From Mytilus edulis (Eukaryota; Mollusca; Bivalvia; Mytilida; Mytilidae), in NCBI RefSeq assembly GCF_963676685.1, contig NC_092350.1, positions 9,529,307-9,593,306 on the forward strand: a stretch of DNA of 64,000 nucleotides, given 5' to 3'. Made by a program: the position numbers and the translations under genes. Below, in pieces: positions 46,045 to 56,789 of this stretch. Every line of letters begins with the position of its first letter. Position 1 is the first letter of the stretch. The notes under the pieces are model-generated. The model searched no databases. It had not been told where the DNA came from and worked only from the letters and a program-made list of their open reading frames with translations.

Positions 46045-47435
46045 ACATGGGCATTTCTACAGCGTGGCAGAATACACCCCCTGTGTCCGTTGAAATTGTT
46101 ACAAATTTCTCTTCCAGAATGAAAAACCCTTTCCCTACCATATGTATCCTGGGAATCATTTATTTTATTTCCTGATGACCTTTGAGTTGCAGAACAAAAT
46201 CCTGAAGTGTGAAAGGTACTGCCACAATTATTACAGGTGTTAGGCCTTATATTTGTGAATATATTACAAAATAAGGTATTGTTCCGTATGGACCAATCAA
46301 CTGCCATATTATTGTATCGCAAATGTGCAGCTGAATCAAGGGAAAATCTCCTATGGTACTCATAGAACCCATTGCCAGGGTATCGCGATGCCATGTCTAC
46401 AATGTCTCTCTCATATGTGTCGAGCTCACTCCTACGGTGGGGGAACGCTGAACACATAATGTTCTTGTAAATCCCAAATGCTTGTATAAACTCCCCAATA
46501 GTCAAAGATCTGTTTAACCGTGGGTCCGGTTTTGTATGAAAACTAGAAGTTTCACTCTTATCTTCCCCGTCTGTAGTACCCATTCCCACATAATACGGGA
46601 TTAGAAGTGAGGATAGGTTTATGTCCATACCTGATATGATGTTTCTCCTTAATTGGGGTGTTACTGTTTCCACGAACGGCAGAGATTCGGCTGAATAGCC
46701 TCTAGGTGTTTGAACATAACGGTTGTTCCTAAGAGCTTGTTCCTCGCTGCCTGCTGCAGCTGTTGGCAATGCATTACTCTTCAGAGCGGAGTATGCTGTC
46801 TCCAAATTGAAGTTAAGACCATTGGAATTGACTTCACTTCTTGGATTTCCGGTTGAACCGAAAGTAGGGATCCCCGTGTTTCCGGTTATCGTTGTTGATG
46901 TTGCCTGTTCACGCGCGTCCACTGTTCTCTGGGTAATAAGGGTATTAACTTGGCCAGTTAGTGTTGTAACATTTTGTTGTAAGGACTGCACTGTAGTTGA
47001 CAGTCTTGAAACAATGTTTATTAGGGTTCTATTGTTTGTTTCTACCGATGCATCTTGGGATGCCGCACTTCCTAATAAGGCATCATGCACGTGGTCGGTT
47101 GTTGTGTCTGTGGCAGTTGAATTCTGGGATCGCGCACTTCCCAATATGGCACCATGCACGTGGTCGGTTGTTGTGTCTGTGACAGTTGAATTCTGGGATC
47201 GCGCACTTCCAAATATGGTATTAGCGTGGCCCTCGTTGTTTCTCCCCGCATCGGAACTAATATTTTCTCTCGACTCGCGGAAAAGTCTGACCAATGCCAT
47301 TCTCCTCGTATTAGGGGGAATCCTTATTCCTCTTGTGTTCAGTTCTTGTCTTAGTTTGACTAGAGTCCAATTTTCAGGCATTTCCGGATCGTAATGCACG
47401 TTTGTCCTTGTCCCCGATCTACGAATTGGTCCCAT
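45939..47435 (-). CDS. Gag-like protein of the Ngaro-like element
   Basis: About 498 residues from the first ATG (47435); the open frame starts earlier at 47483 with TTG. Residues numbered from 47483: a SAP-like segment NWTLVKLRQELNTRGIRIPP is near 38-57, a central region follows with a repeated ILGSARSQNSTATDTTTDHV-type segment, then a zinc knuckle CNNCGSTFHTSGFC at about 417-430 (C-x2-C-x4-H-x4-C), and a second Cys/His array C-x(8)-C-x(4)-C-x(3)-H-x-C-x(2)-C at about 461-484 extending to GDHPKINC. The SAP-like start, knuckle and second Cys/His array are known from DIRS-order Gag proteins. It would bind RNA and form particles. The internal repeat of about 26 residues (near 47060-47220) is in tandem. 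Confidence 0.85.
   Translation of the reverse strand: MGPIRRSGTRTNVHYDPEMPENWTLVKLRQELNTRGIRIPPNTRRMALVRLFRESRENISSDAGRNNEGHANTIFGSARSQNSTVTDTTTDHVHGAILGSARSQNSTATDTTTDHVHDALLGSAASQDASVETNNRTLINIVSRLSTTVQSLQQNVTTLTGQVNTLITQRTVDAREQATSTTITGNTGIPTFGSTGNPRSEVNSNGLNFNLETAYSALKSNALPTAAAGSEEQALRNNRYVQTPRGYSAESLPFVETVTPQLRRNIISGMDINLSSLLIPYYVGMGTTDGEDKSETSSFHTKPDPRLNRSLTIGEFIQAFGIYKNIMCSAFPHRRSELDTYERDIVDMASRYPGNGFYEYHRRFSLDSAAHLRYNNMAVDWSIRNNTLFCNIFTNIRPNTCNNCGSTFHTSGFCSATQRSSGNKINDSQDTYGRERVFHSGREICNNFNGHRGCILPRCRNAHVCLACKGDHPKINCQQTKNEFQGPQKNGPHTQRKN
45959..45996 (-). promoter_or_regulatory. -1 ribosomal frameshift signal between gag and RT
   Basis: Minus strand: the slippery heptamer A AAA AAC (45996-45990) lies exactly in the gag reading frame (ACA AAA AAC GAG). 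An 8-nt spacer GAGTTTCA follows, then a hairpin with stem GGGGCC (45981-45976) and GGCCCC (45964-45959) around an 11-nt loop. Shifting back one base continues into the RT frame as K-R-V-S-G. Confidence 0.8.
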
Positions 47436-47722
47436 GATAACGTAAGGTTTAGAATAAGCAGAATACAAATATAATACACGCAACTAGAATCGTCTTTATG
47501 AGAAAAATGAAAGTTACAAATTCTGGAGAAAACGGTGTTCTATTTAAACAAGATAAACAGCACGAACTAAAGTACCTTTGTTGCTGATTCTGAATGTTTT
47601 AAACGTAAATCCGAGTTACTGGAAACGAAACACTTCTACTTAGTGAACGAATGTCAGTTGAGAATAAACATACGAATACTGTATATATATATATCCAAAT
47701 AGCAAATATAATAGAAGTCAAA
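47436..47722 (-). other. 5' leader of the Ngaro-like element
   Basis: Between A1 and the gag ATG, on the minus strand. A short TA run is at 47683-47694. I see no clear promoter motif. Confidence 0.5.
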
Positions 47723-47960
47723 TCAATTTAAATCTCGGAGATACAAAAATGGCTGCTGTAACTGCAACAAGCTTTATAAAATTACCACATATCCCTTCCC
47801 TATCTGTAATGTGATATGTCAAATCCTTATCTTATCTCTGTAGACAAAAATAACTTATTAAAGTTTCTGCTAAAATTGAACACATGATGAGAAGGGTAAC
47901 AGATGATGAGGACAAAAACGTAAAATGTATAAACTCCAATTTAATGCATTAAATTCCCAT
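47723..47960 (-). repeat. Split direct repeat A1 (238 bp)
   Basis: The 5' end of the element on the minus strand. The outer end ...CCCAT at 47960 matches the A2 end at the B1 junction. Confidence 0.9.
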
Positions 47961-48604
47961 AAGTTTACAGAGGCCGTCTTTTGATTTACGGGCACGGCTA
48001 GGAACATCACCGTAAAAATTAGGATGTACTAACCCGTTTGTAGTATGTTTTCCACAGGTACAGCCCCGATTCTAAAACCAAATCTTTGGTTTTATGAAAT
48101 ATTAGAACAAACCCGCGATATTAAGGGTCAGTGACTGAATTAAAATATCTAATTACAACAAAATGTATGTGTAAGCCTTATTTTAGCCTGGATTTTTAGT
48201 GATTGGTATTGTCATCTGATAATGTTAAGCTGATTATAAGATTCACAGTTTTCTCTACTTTCGAAATCTTTCTGTTTGAACCCGTCGACCTGGAACTTAT
48301 CAATTATTAGTAATATTAATATTTTTGTTTGTGTGATAATAAGGGTTTATAATCTTCAACCACTGAACATTTTTAGTCTGCCCTTCCACGTAATATTTAA
48401 TCAGAAATTTTTTTAAATAGTTTTAAGTTGACTCAATGCAGACAAGAACATTGACTGATGCTCATTAATTAGTAAATACATTTGTCTTTTAAAATACAAC
48501 TGACACATAAGGATCGTAATGGTGCTATGTGGATTAATTTATTGTTTTTCAAGAGCTAAACTGGCAGCGCGTCATCCCTTCAATGACTTCCGTTTCTACG
48601 ATTG
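47961..48604. repeat. Right flank with an inverted R5 piece
   Basis: 48130-48330 is an inverted, diverged copy of the R5 repeat at 25205-25545 (GAACCCGTCGACCTGGAACT near 48270). The rest has no recognised feature. Confidence 0.5.
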
Positions 48605-49342
48605 TAACTAGAGGCTCTAAAGAGCCTCGCTCACCTTGGTCTATGAAGGACACAGATGGATTCATGACAAAATTGTGTCTGTAGATCTTACTTGACTGAA
48701 AATTTTTGCTACTTACAATTTTTCTCTATCTATAATAAACTTGGCCCTTTAGATACAGAGGAAAATATTTTGTAAAAATTTACAAAAATTTACCAAATTA
48801 ATGAAATTTTTTTAAAATTGACTATAAAGGGCAATAACTCCTTAATGGGTCCATTTTGGTCATGTTGACTTATTTTTAGATCTTACTTTGCTGAACATTA
48901 TTGCTGTTTACAGTTTATCTCTATCTATAATAATATTCAAGATAATAACCAAAAACAGCAAAATTTCCTTAAAATTACAAATTTAGGGGCATCAACCCAA
49001 CAACCAGTTGTCCGATTCATCTGAAAATTTCAGGGCAGCTAGATCTTGACTTGATAAACAGATTTGCTCTAAATGCTTTGGTTTTAGAGTTATAAGCCAA
49101 AATCTACATTTTACACTATGTTCTATTTTTAGCCATGGCAGCCATCTTGCTTGGTTGGCCAGGTCACCGGACACATTTTTTAAAATAGATACCCCAATGA
49201 TGATTGTGGCCAAGTTTGGTTAAATTTGGCGTAGTAGAGGAGAAGATTTTTGTAAAAGTTAACGACGACGACGGACGACGGACACCGGACGCCAAGTGAC
49301 GAGAAAAGCTCACTTGACCCTTTGGGCCAGGTGAGCTAAAAA
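48605..49342. mobile_element. Non-autonomous element with hairpin ends (about 740 bp)
   Basis: Left end GAGGCTCTAAAGAGCCTCGC is a perfect hairpin followed by TCACC. The right end has GCTCACTTGACCC...GGGCCAGGTGAGC, another hairpin, preceded by GACGACGACGGACGACGGAC. The two ends are inverted relative to each other over GCTCACCT. No coding region; the interior is AT-rich. I recognise this as a common bivalve repeat but cannot assign its class. Confidence 0.7.
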
Positions 49343-49633
49343 TAAACTGGCGTAATGGGGAGATAATTTTGACGAAGTAGAATCCTGACTTTATATTAAC
49401 ATACACAAAACGATCACAGTATATATCAACAGATAAAATATTCACGGAAAAAAGTAAAACCTACGGAAACGTCATCATAGTTAACTTTAAGACTAAGGAC
49501 TAATTTTAAATTGTTCTAAATATCTGGAGAAATAACACGGAACATCATTTATTCGATATTTACGGGTTGGACTTTAGTGACTTTAGCATGGATGCAATTT
49601 GGGTATTCCATAATATGAGGCAGGCATTACCTG

Positions 49634-50357
49634 TAAATCTGTAAATGGGGACGAAGTCTGTATGAATTACTTTTTTGTAACTTGAATATTTGTAAAAAAA
49701 AAACAAAACTGAAATACCGTTACGTTTCCGATTTTGTATCGGTTGTTAGGGATTTAAGTTGTGACGTTATTTAAGTTATGACGTCATATGCAATGTAAAC
49801 AAAGAAACGCTATCATCAGGTAACGTTTTTTCATATCAAGGAATTATTAAAAATGAAATTTGTATTGCGTTCCTTCCTATTTTATACTAGACTGATAAAT
49901 ATATATTTTACACAAAGTTTCATACAAACGAGACCTGAGTAAGTTCGTGCGCATGTGTCAAACATATTTTGTGCTCATTAGAACACGGCTTTTTTTACCA
50001 AGCGTAATAAGGACGTCATATTAAAATTAAGTTATAACGTCATGTTCAATGTAAACAAAGAAACGCAATACATCAGGTAACGTCAATTCATATCAAAGAC
50101 GAAGAATTATTAAAAATGAAATATTGGTATTGTGTTCCTTGAGTTCCTGTATTTTACTAGACTACTCAAAGTCTCACGAAAACGAGACCGGAAGAAGGAA
50201 GTAGATTTCTCCGTTCTGCGCAAATGCAGGAATTAAAAAAGCGACAAAAAAAAGTTTGAACGATTTTGAGTTCAATAGTACAATGAAAATCTCTGTAAAT
50301 TTTCCCGATTTTTTTTTTTTTATTTTTCTTCTGTAATAGGGTCTTCGTCCCCATAAT
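49634..50357. mobile_element. R7 repeat unit 1, inverted ends TGGGGACGAAGTC
   Basis: Bounded by AATGGGGACGAAGTC and, inverted, GTCTTCGTCCCCAT. The interior has GTTACGTTTCCGATTTTG and TATGACGTCATAT, and an internal half-repeat near 50000-50110. The next unit follows at once. Confidence 0.6.
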
Positions 50358-50372
50358 ATGAGGCAGGCATTA

Positions 50373-50765
50373 GCTGTGAATGGGGACGAAGTCTATGATT
50401 TTTTTTAAATCAACAATGTTAAAAAGAGAAACGGAAATACCGTAACGTTTCCGATTTTGGTTCTATTGTTAGGGATTTTAGTTGTGACGTTATTTAAATT
50501 ATGACGTCATATTCAATGTAAACAATGAAACGCTGTCATCAGGTAATGTTTTTTTTAATAACAAACATTTTTTTTTTAAATGAATTAGTATTAGTTCCTT
50601 TCTTAGACTGATAAATTTTCCTTTTTAATTCAAAGTCTCATGTGAACAAGACCGGAAACTGAAGTAGATTTCTGCGCAACAAAGAAAAATTCGGGAAATT
50701 TTCCCGATTTTTTTTTTTTTTATTGAATTTTCTACTGTAATAGGGGACTTCATCCCCATATTAAT
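50373..50765. mobile_element. R7 repeat unit 2
   Basis: The same ends (AATGGGGACGAAGTC and GGACTTCATCCCCAT) and the same interior landmarks (GTAACGTTTCCGATTTTGG, ATGACGTCATATTCAATGTA), but shorter than unit 1. Confidence 0.6.
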
Positions 50766-51979
50766 GTGGTAAAGTGTTATTTTAGGAAATATGTATTATA
50801 TATATAAGTAAAACTGTAGTATTATATTATTGCATGATTAAACTATACGGAGTGTATATTTCAGGTTCGCTCAGGTGTGACTTTTATCAGGTGTTTCAAT
50901 TGGGTTTTATTGGTATTGATTAGTGGTCAATTCTTTGGCGGGAACTTAACATTTCTACATGGTCACTTTGTGTAATGGACACCATTTTCATTGTCTAGTA
51001 AATTGTAATATTTTATTCTATTTGGAGTTTAGTTTTCCTATTTATAAGGTCAGTTATTCTTCTTATACTAATATATTAATTATCTATCCTTCTAATTATA
51101 TGTATGCATGATTTACGAATGTTATGAATAAATGCATGTTTGAATGATGTGTAGATGTGATATGTAAGTGTAACAATAGAAAACTTAACTGAAATTGTGC
51201 TTTTATGGTTAAAACAGTAAATTATATTAAACAGCTAAATTTCAGTAAATGGATTAAACTATTTAATTTTATGGAATGAATGTTTTATAATAATTTCAGA
51301 TATTAAATAAAGCCATAAATTGATAAAGATAATAACTATCTTTTTTTGATATGCAGATTAGGTTAGTTATGCATTTAGTATTTGTACTGCAGGTATATGA
51401 TCGTATATTCCATATTGATGACCCACCATGTCGGCATCAACCTGATGTGATCGTACTTTAATTGTATTCAAGCCTTCACAAATACCTGTGAGGTAGGTTA
51501 TGCTATGTTGAATCTATGTGCGTTTTGCTTATTGTATTGTCTGCTTTAGAAAGTGCTTTATGCTTTGTTTGCACGTATGTTCTTGCTTTGCATGTATATG
51601 TTATTTTTAAATATGCTTATTTAAATTTGGTATTTAACAGTTCATTGCATTACTGTTATAATGTATTACTAATGCATCGACATATGCATTATGATTAGAT
51701 TTGGTATTTAGATGTATTCATGAGACAATAGAATTGGAGATCACTTTTTCCGATTGAATAAAATTATATAGTATTCTTTTATTATTGAAATGCTTGGAAA
51801 AGTAAACAGTTTCCTTGTTCATAATTGTTAACATAATGTTTTAAATCTTTTTTTATAGTTACTTAATTATATTACATCCATTAATATAATGTATTGTCAT
51901 TACAGGGTATTTATTTTGGATTACAATGTAGAACGAAATGCAGAATCCATAACACAGGTACTTGTCTCAGAATATTTTT
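50766..51979. other. AT-rich stretch, no gene recognised
   Basis: No domain-bearing frame. Several short frames such as 51516-51698 are not gene-like. Confidence 0.45.
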
Positions 51980-52734
51980 CCTATATACCTTAATATAACA
52001 CAAGGTACTTAACTTGCATTTTCGAAAAATGTCAGACAGTGACGAAATTCCGTTATATGCCGCTTTCTAGGCTGTCAACCCTACTAAAACTTGTAATATC
52101 GTAAATTTAAATTGATTTATCTTTACAATGGTGTATAACACGCCTACATTACGTCTCGCAGTAAATGATTAATTATAAAAACTGTATCAGAAAAATCTGT
52201 TATTTTATGTCTGAATAGAACTTATCACCCAATTAGTAAAATTGCATAAGATACCATGAAAAAAAACCTAACAAGTCTTATTTGTGGTATGTCTAATAAG
52301 TAACGTGTTTCCTTTTTTAGATTCAAATTTTCCCATGACGCCAATGTCATTCAGACTCTCTCTTGACTTTATGTATAAAAATGAAACAAGATCAGATAAC
52401 TCCGAGAATCATTTCGACTTTCACATAAAATTGACCAATCGGAAACCGAGATATGTAAGTAGACGTGACGCCTGTATTACCAAATCATCAGCGGTTGGCA
52501 AAATTATTACGATTGACATACTTGGGTAGGATTGCTACGGATGATTCCGACAACAAATGTACATGTGTATGCATGTTATACACCATTGTAAAGATAAATC
52601 AATTTAGATTTTACGATATTACAAGTTTTAGTGGGGTTGACAGCCTAGAAAGCGTCATACAACGGAATTTCGTCACCGCCTGACATTTTTCGAAAATGCA
52701 AGTTAAGTACCTTGTGTTATATTAAGGTATATAG
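51980..52734. mobile_element. 755-bp element with about 165-bp terminal inverted repeats
   Basis: Left end CCTATATACCTTAATATAAC... continues as an inverted repeat of the right end ...ATTAAGGTATATAGG for about 165 bp with a few differences. ATTTTT occurs directly outside both ends, so a 6-bp target duplication is possible. No transposase; a non-autonomous DNA transposon. Confidence 0.8.
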
Positions 52735-52949
52735 GATTTTTTTTGTGTGGAAGAATTGTTAGCTGTACATGTTTGCCTGGCATGGTTCATTTGCCCTTAC
52801 CTTATTTTTATGGTTCATTGGTCAATGTTTAGTTTTCTTGATTAATGTTACGTTTACGTGACAGTGTAAAAAAGCTTTACATTTAGGACTATCAACATAG
52901 TATCAATGATTAGTAAAGAAGGCGAGACATTTCTGTGTGTGCACTCTTG

Positions 52950-53170
52950 TTTTATTTTTGTCTGACACTTTTGCGTTTTGACCCTTACTTTCGGTCCGAT
53001 TTGTTTTTTGTCCGATATTTATGTTTTCTATCCGTTGTTTTCGGTCCGTTTTGCTTTTTGTCCGATAATTTTTCTTTTCGTCCAACACTTTTGCTTTTTG
53101 TCTGTTGCTTTCGGTTCGTTTAGCTTTTTGTTCGTTGTGTTTTTGTCTGACACTTTTACTTTTTGTGTCT
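52950..53170. repeat. Low-complexity tandem stretch
   Basis: Degenerate repeats of CTTTTTGTCCG and TTTTGTCTGACACTTTTGC. Open frames on both strands here are by-products. It lies in the putative intron downstream of GIMAP exon B. Confidence 0.8.
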
Positions 53171-53247
53171 GGCAAACCTTTGTCCTCAAAATCGTTACAT
53201 TTGAAGTTGAAGATACTAAAACGATTATCTTAGCTTCTAAATGTTAC

Positions 53248-54068
53248 CTACCATGTACTATCTTTATCGGAAATCTCTTTTCTGACTTCTTCGCGGACTT
53301 TTCCCAATCTCTCTTCATATTCTTCCTTTAACCTTATAATTTCATATGTTTTTTCTCGTTTCAGCTGCATTTTCAATGTTTGCCTGTAGTCTGCTTGCTT
53401 TAGCCGGTATATTTCCTTGATTTTCTCTTCAATTTGCCTTTCTCGTTGTCGTATTTTTGCTTCTGCGTCCATAAAAACAGGATCATCTTCTTTTTCATTA
53501 GCCTTTTTCAGTGCTGCGACCATGGTTATAAGACCTTTAACTTGCTCACTGCTTTCATATTTGTTAAATGCATTGTTAAAAAGAATACAACGGTTTTGAC
53601 AGCTGTCCAGGAATTTTGTGAGGGTCGTTGGAGTTGTTTTTAAGTGATCTTTCAGCGTTACACCATCTTTCTGTAGTTTGTCGCCATATGTAAAAACAAC
53701 AATCACTCTGTCTTTCATTTCTTTTTGAAAATATCTCAGAAATATCGTGATAGCGTTTTCATCATCCTGTCGGAATCTACCTACTTCCATCACAAAGAGC
53801 ACAGCATGTAAACCTGGTGAACCAATATGGACGCATCTTTTTATTTCATTTCCAACGTCGGTCGCATCGGTTTCTGTGTCAAATATTCCAGGAGTATCAA
53901 TGATTAAAACATCAATTCCGTCTATCCTTACCTTCTTTTGTTGACAAATTTTTGTCAAAGTGGTAGATTGCGTACCAGATTTGAAAAATTTCCCTCCACA
54001 CAAGGTATTTGCAGTTTCACTTTTTCCTACTCCTGTTTTCCCCACTAAAGCAATTCTCAACTCGGTAT
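53248..54068 (-). CDS. AIG1/GIMAP-type GTPase exon B, canonical G motifs
   Basis: About 270 residues of AIG1-type G domain plus coiled coil, clearly paralogous to exon A. Numbering from the codon at 54060: P-loop GKTGVGKS at 7-14 with Ser14, G3 DTPG at 55-58, FVMEVGRF near 89-96, G4 FTYGD at 123-127, G5 RCILFNN at 157-163, coiled coil from about 200. There is no Met start; a splice acceptor (CTTGTAG) precedes the exon at 54069-54075. A donor-like GTAGGTAAC overlaps the TAG stop, as in exon A, and about 90 bp of flanking sequence below it is also shared with exon A. The pair arose by DNA duplication, not by retroposition. An upstream exon with the start must lie to the right; I did not identify it. 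Confidence 0.88.
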
Positions 54069-54094
54069 CTACAAGAGAATAAAATTGATATAAA

Positions 54095-54245
54095 CAGAAG
54101 ATGTGATATAATTGTCAATGAGACAACTCTCCACAAGAGATCAAATAACACAGAAATTAACAACTATAAGTCAACGTACGGCCTTCAAAAATTGGCAAAT
54201 CCCATACAGTATAGTCAGCTATAAAAGGCTCCGAACTTCGAAATA
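54095..54245 (-). repeat. R3 repeat-tail fragment
   Basis: AAGATGTGATATAATTGTCA, AATGAGACAACTCT and CAACGTACGGCCTTC read, inverted, as the R3 end. It lies about 25 bp upstream of GIMAP exon B, inside the intron. Confidence 0.75.
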
Positions 54246-54582
54246 ATAAATATTTTAGTTAAAGTATCTTTTATATGGTAGAATGGTACGAATGACTTTT
54301 CAGTTTTTCATAGTCTACGTCTAGGAGGATATAGTATTATCATTATTACTTAGGTTGTAATCACTGACATCAGATGTAACAGGATGTTGACAGTCGACTA
54401 CTTAATGGGGACACGATTTATTGTGCATTGATATAAATTCTGCTTATAAGTTTCCCAGACCGTTTAAAAAAATACGGATTCTAAACCAAAAAGTTCTGTA
54501 AAACCTTTTACTATCCTCGCAACTTTGTAATTGTATTTTTATCGTTTATTTGATGCATATTCAAAACATCCATAGCATATAA
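54246..54582. other. No gene recognised
   Basis: AT-rich stretch between the R3 piece and the GIMAP relic. Confidence 0.45.
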
Positions 54583-54658
54583 AGTAAAACTTGATTCGAA
54601 AATTTTTCCCTCAATACCAGGTATTTGCAGTTGCACTTTTTCATATTCGGTTTCTTCT
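54583..54658 (-). pseudogene. GIMAP exon relic lacking the P-loop
   Basis: Plus-strand pieces CTTGATTCGAAAATTTTTCC, GGTATTTGCAGTTGCACTTT and ATTCGGTTTCTT match the start of GIMAP exon A, in the same order. Read on the minus strand, the exon start (ETE) is joined, after about 30 missing bases that would encode the P-loop, to the segment equivalent to NATANTL...GGKFF. The frame is disturbed and nothing matches beyond 54583. Confidence 0.6.
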
Positions 54659-54879
54659 CATCCATATTCCAAAAATGATCGTGAAGCGGGGACATAGATA
54701 TTGTATAAGCTTTGATTTTGGAAAGTGTAAAGTTACCTCAGTACATTTGTAGACTTTGTATCTATATTGCTGCTTCAGATGCCATCTGACGAAAGTGTAA
54801 CACCTAAATGCTTGCGATCTTGATCTTCCCACGGACCCCGAGGACCAATTAAATTTGTTTATCACCCGAGAAAGACACT

Positions 54880-55020
54880 AGTATATATTTTTTTAGGGGC
54901 CAGCCGGGTGCGTGAATTTCTCGCTGCATTGAAGACCTGTTGGTGACCTTATGCTGTTATCTGTTCTATGGTCGGGTTGTTGTCTGTTTGACGCATTCCC
55001 TGTTTCCATTCTCAATTTAA
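54880..55020 (+). repeat. R2/family B tail fragment
   Basis: CTGCATTGAAGACCTGTTGG, then GTCGGGTTGTTGTCTGTTTG, and ending TTTCCATTCTCAATTTAATT; the last 140 bp of Penelope-like family B. Confidence 0.75.
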
Positions 55021-55574
55021 TTTACCTTCAAGTTTGTAAAATTGAATTGGTATATATGACCGAGCTTAGAGCTATCAATAAACATAAATATAGAAACGTT
55101 ATGATTAACAAAATGAATGGCCTTAAACACCGTTTAGTGATTTAATTATATCCATGCTTGTCACTTTGTGTCAAACGAATTCGAATTGAATAATAAAAGT
55201 CAGAAGGCCTTAGGTGTACTGAAATATAGTAGAAATAAAGCACCCTGGCCTAGCCAGCAAAATTAATCACAATTGAAGGCCGTGTCGAACCAAGGCTGCT
55301 CGCAAATTTCCATTGTGTTGACAACTTTATACCAATTAACTTTGATTCGGTTTTCGATATAGATTTGACGACAAGTTCATCATTTGCACTTATGGAAAAC
55401 TGCGTGGAGGGCGTATTTTTATCATTTTCACTTTTGGTTCACTGGAATTTTGTTCTTATTACAAAGAACATTGTTGTTGTTTTTTTCTATACACCGAAGA
55501 AAATTATTCCGAATTCTAATTTCTTCTCTAACTTCCGAATTAAACCAAGATTTGCCTTGGACGGAATATGTTTT

Positions 55575-56245
55575 TGTGTCATCTCAAGATGCCACTGGAT
55601 ATGACAATATTTCACCCAAAATTATAAAATTGGCACAGCCAGTAATATCAAATCCTATTAAAATTTCAGTTAATCAATCAATTGAAAGCTCAATTTTTCA
55701 TGATAATCTTAAAGCTGCTTAGGTTTCCCCACTTTTTAAAAAGATAAACTCTCTTGATAAAGAAAATTATAGACCTGTAAGTGTGTTACCATGTATTTCC
55801 AAAATTTTTGAAAGAGCTATACATGACCAACTAATGGAATTCTTAAATAAACTTTATCTTTCGGCATCTAGGTCAGGTTTTGGTTGCCAAACTGCACTTT
55901 TTAATTTATAGAAGACTGGAAAAAGCTCTGGACGAGCAACAAATTTATTGCTGCAATTTTGATGGATCTATCTAAAGCATTTGATTGTTTACCGCACGAT
56001 TTACTTTTACTTAAATTGGAAGCATACGGTCTGTCTAAAAATTCTCTAAAATTATTAAAAAGTTATTTAGAAAACAGAAAACAACATATTAAAATTGGAA
56101 GTTCTTACAGTGAATGGGATCGTGTGTTTAAAGGCGTGCCACAAGGGTCAATTATTGGTCCAGTTCTTTTCAATGTTTTTATAAATGACATATTTCATTT
56201 TGAAGAAAAAAGCACCATTTATAATTATGCTTATTATGGAACGCC
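55575..56245 (+). pseudogene. LINE reverse transcriptase fragment, cut at the catalytic motif
   Basis: Pieces: SQDATGYDNISPKIIKLAQP, a TAG stop near 55720 in place of Trp, VSPLFKK then ENYRPVSVLPCISKIFERAI, SASRSGFGCQTALFN, a frame break near 55908, then DLSKAFDCLPHDLLLLKLEA (motif A) and GVPQGSIIGPVLFNVFINDI (motif B) in the frame 55959-56360. The sequence reaches NYA, where the catalytic Asp pair should follow, and changes abruptly into a TTATATGATG repeat. The motif set is of the CR1/Jockey type. Confidence 0.8.
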
Positions 56246-56254
56246 GACACTGTC

Positions 56255-56360
56255 TTATTATGACATTATTCATTATATGATGTTCATTTGCCATTATATG
56301 ATGTCATTTTACCCTTATATGATGAGCACTTGTCCTTATATGATGTACACTTGTCATTAG
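56255..56360 (+). repeat. Imperfect tandem repeat, about 21-bp unit
   Basis: About five units of TTATATGATG plus a ten-base variable part such as TACACTTGTCA. A second cluster lies at 56790-56865. Confidence 0.75.
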
Positions 56361-56369
56361 GTCCGAGAC

Positions 56370-56789
56370 AAATATAGTCCCTAGTGTTGACAGTGGGTTA
56401 CTTGCCATTGATTTGTATACCCCTTCCAAATTTATTTCTCCATGTTTAATGCCTCAAATTGCAAGTAGGGTGGGGGGGGGGGGGGGTGAAATTGCACTGT
56501 AAAACAATTGGGTCCAGAATTTTTACGGAAAGTAGTGATTTGGTCCAGAGCTGAAAAAGGTTGAAAATTAGCACTTCGGAAGCTGACAAGATTTCAAGAC
56601 GCCCTAAATGTAAAATTGTCCATATTTTGAGTTAGAGCCGATGAAGCTTTCTATAATTTTGATATAATTTTTCCCAAAAGTGGTACAACACACTGTAAAA
56701 ATTTCATTGAGAAAGCGCAGGTGGGATTTTTAGATTTTCATTTATGTTTTAAAAGAAATGCACTACGAAATAATTGTGGTCTCGGACCA
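56370..56789. other. No gene; G run at about 56467-56487
   Basis: A G run (GGTGGGGGGGGG and more) and unremarkable sequence. The frame 56721-56921 extends into the repeat and is not gene-like. Confidence 0.5.

Larger units (their letters stand above)
41247..47960 (-). mobile_element. Ngaro-like tyrosine-recombinase retrotransposon, nearly intact
   Basis: Read on the minus strand: terminal repeat A1 (47960-47723), 5' leader, gag, RT-RNase H, tyrosine recombinase, then B1 (43125-42351), A2 (42352-42115), a 93-bp spacer and B2 (42021-41247). Split direct repeats in the order A1-B1-A2-B2, RT with RNase H and no integrase or protease, and a tyrosine recombinase are the features of the DIRS order. 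Split direct repeats without a methyltransferase point to the Ngaro group. The A and B pairs look identical, so the insertion is recent. All four repeat boundaries share AT, the outer ends equal the inner B1/A2 junction, and there is no target duplication, as expected for recombinase-mediated insertion of a circle. Confidence 0.9.

Noticed and set aside
46723..47394. 223-residue plus-strand open frame
   Set aside because: It is antisense to the gag gene, with no domain, and its repeats mirror those of Gag.
52903..53175. 90-residue charged minus-strand frame and overlapping plus-strand frames
   Set aside because: By-products of a low-complexity tandem stretch open on both strands.
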